A stretch of DNA of 5,806 nt from Deltaproteobacteria bacterium (GTDB lineage Bacteria > Desulfobacterota > Desulfuromonadia > Geobacterales > DSM-12255). Numbering within the stretch: the first letter of the stretch is position 1; each line of letters opens with the position of its first letter. The stretch lies in contig JAGFXN010000111.1 in assembly GCA_017861215.1 (NCBI GenBank), positions 1-5,806 of the forward strand. The letters are read 5' to 3'. The notes beneath the pieces are model-generated. The model saw nothing but the letters and a program-made list of their open reading frames with translations. It was not told the origin of the DNA and ran no database searches. The position numbers were made by a program, and so were the translations under genes. Of the stretch, positions 5,264-5,806 are shown piece by piece.

Positions 5264-5806
5264 ATGAAAGTAGTGATTGTTGAAGATGAAAAGGATCTTG
5301 CCGAGCTGCTTGCCTTCAATCTGCAGAAGGAGGGGTGGCAGACCATGGTGGCTCTTGACGGCAGAAGCGGGCTCGAACTGATTGCGGCCGAACTGCCCGA
5401 TCTGGTCATTCTCGACCTGATGCTGCCGGAGCTGACCGGCATAGAGGTCTGCCGCCAGCTGCGCCGGCAGGAGAGGACCGCTGCAATCCCGGTCATCATG
5501 GTGACGGCCAAGGGTGAGGAGATCGACCGGGTTGTCGGCTTCGAAGTCGGCGCCGACGACTACCTGGTCAAGCCGTTCTCAACCCGAGAACTGCTCCTCA
5601 GAATCAAGGCTATTCTGCGGCGCACCGCCGCGCCGTCACCGGAGGAAAAGATTATCCGCCACGGTCTGCTCAGCATCGATGCGGAGCGACACCGCGTTAC
5701 CGTCAGGGATACGGAGATAACGCTGACCCTGACGGAGTTCAAACTGCTCTCCATCCTTGCCGGACGCCCCGGCAGGATGCAGAGCCGGGAACGGCTGCTG
5801 CAGGAT
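5264..5806 (+). CDS. phoB: PhoB-like OmpR-family response regulator, 3' end outside window
   Basis: This is a two-component DNA-binding regulator; the 181 residues present run to the window edge with no stop, out of about 225-230 expected. The receiver domain (about 1-118) has the acidic pair Glu7-Asp8, phospho-acceptor Asp51 (LVILDLMLPE), Thr81 (VIMVTAK), Tyr100 and Lys103 (DDYLVKPF). The start of the winged-helix effector domain follows (LSIDAERHRVTV, then LTLTEFKLLSIL and SRERLLQD) and is cut before the end of the recognition region. The GEEIDRVVGFEVGADDY stretch and the TEFKLL...SRERLL spacing resemble PhoB more than other OmpR-family members. PhoB controls phosphate-starvation genes after phosphorylation by PhoR, whose gene would be expected just downstream. 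It lies 38 nt after the radical SAM gene in the same direction with no terminator between. The family is certain; the specific PhoB identity is likely but needs the missing C-terminus and neighbours. Confidence 0.9.
   Translation, partial: MKVVIVEDEKDLAELLAFNLQKEGWQTMVALDGRSGLELIAAELPDLVILDLMLPELTGIEVCRQLRRQERTAAIPVIMVTAKGEEIDRVVGFEVGADDYLVKPFSTRELLLRIKAILRRTAAPSPEEKIIRHGLLSIDAERHRVTVRDTEITLTLTEFKLLSILAGRPGRMQSRERLLQD

Overview
The window looks like chromosomal DNA from a GC-rich Gram-negative bacterium. It holds an RND efflux permease followed directly by an outer-membrane lipoprotein channel, which requires two membranes. The style of the PhoB-like regulator, the radical SAM protein and the RND proteins suggests Desulfuromonadota (Geobacter/Pelobacter-like). 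That assignment is an impression from protein style, not a database result. Five protein genes fill nearly all the sequence. The first and last are cut by the window edges.

Layout: (1) 1-1419 (+) is the C-terminal 45% or so of an AcrB/MexB-type RND drug efflux permease. (2) 1421-2965 (+) is an OprM/NodT-type outer-membrane efflux lipoprotein that begins one base after the RND stop, so the two form an operon and are probably translationally coupled. A membrane-fusion protein gene would be expected upstream of the window. (3) 2975-4201 (-) is a 12-TM major facilitator of the spinster-like type, tail-to-tail with the channel gene and only 9 nt away. (4) 4284-5225 (+) is a TIGR01212-type (YhcC/YtqA) radical SAM protein, divergent from the transporter across an 82-nt gap. 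(5) 5264-5806 (+, cut) is a PhoB-like OmpR-family response regulator, 38 nt after the radical SAM gene and plausibly co-transcribed with it. A sensor kinase would be expected downstream.

The genes themselves are ordinary. The most unusual feature is at the 5' end of the outer-membrane channel gene. An AT-rich segment (33% GC over 1441-1560, against 68% over 1621-1680) is bounded by 27-nt inverted repeats, 1445-1471 and 1564-1590, that match at 25 of 27 positions. It encodes an unusually long N-terminal extension before the lipobox and contains a second start codon whose Shine-Dalgarno lies in the stem. It could be a small inserted palindromic element or an mRNA hairpin tuning the permease/channel ratio. 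Two weaker signals are also recorded. The divergent gap contains back-to-back promoter-like elements whose -35 boxes lie on a TGCAAG-N8-CTTGCA inverted repeat, with predicted transcript starts at or next to both ATGs. A Pho-box-like site lies just before the PhoB-like gene.

I see no tRNA, rRNA, CRISPR array, transposase, convincing intrinsic terminator or new multi-gene system. No stretch over 300 bases lacks a gene.
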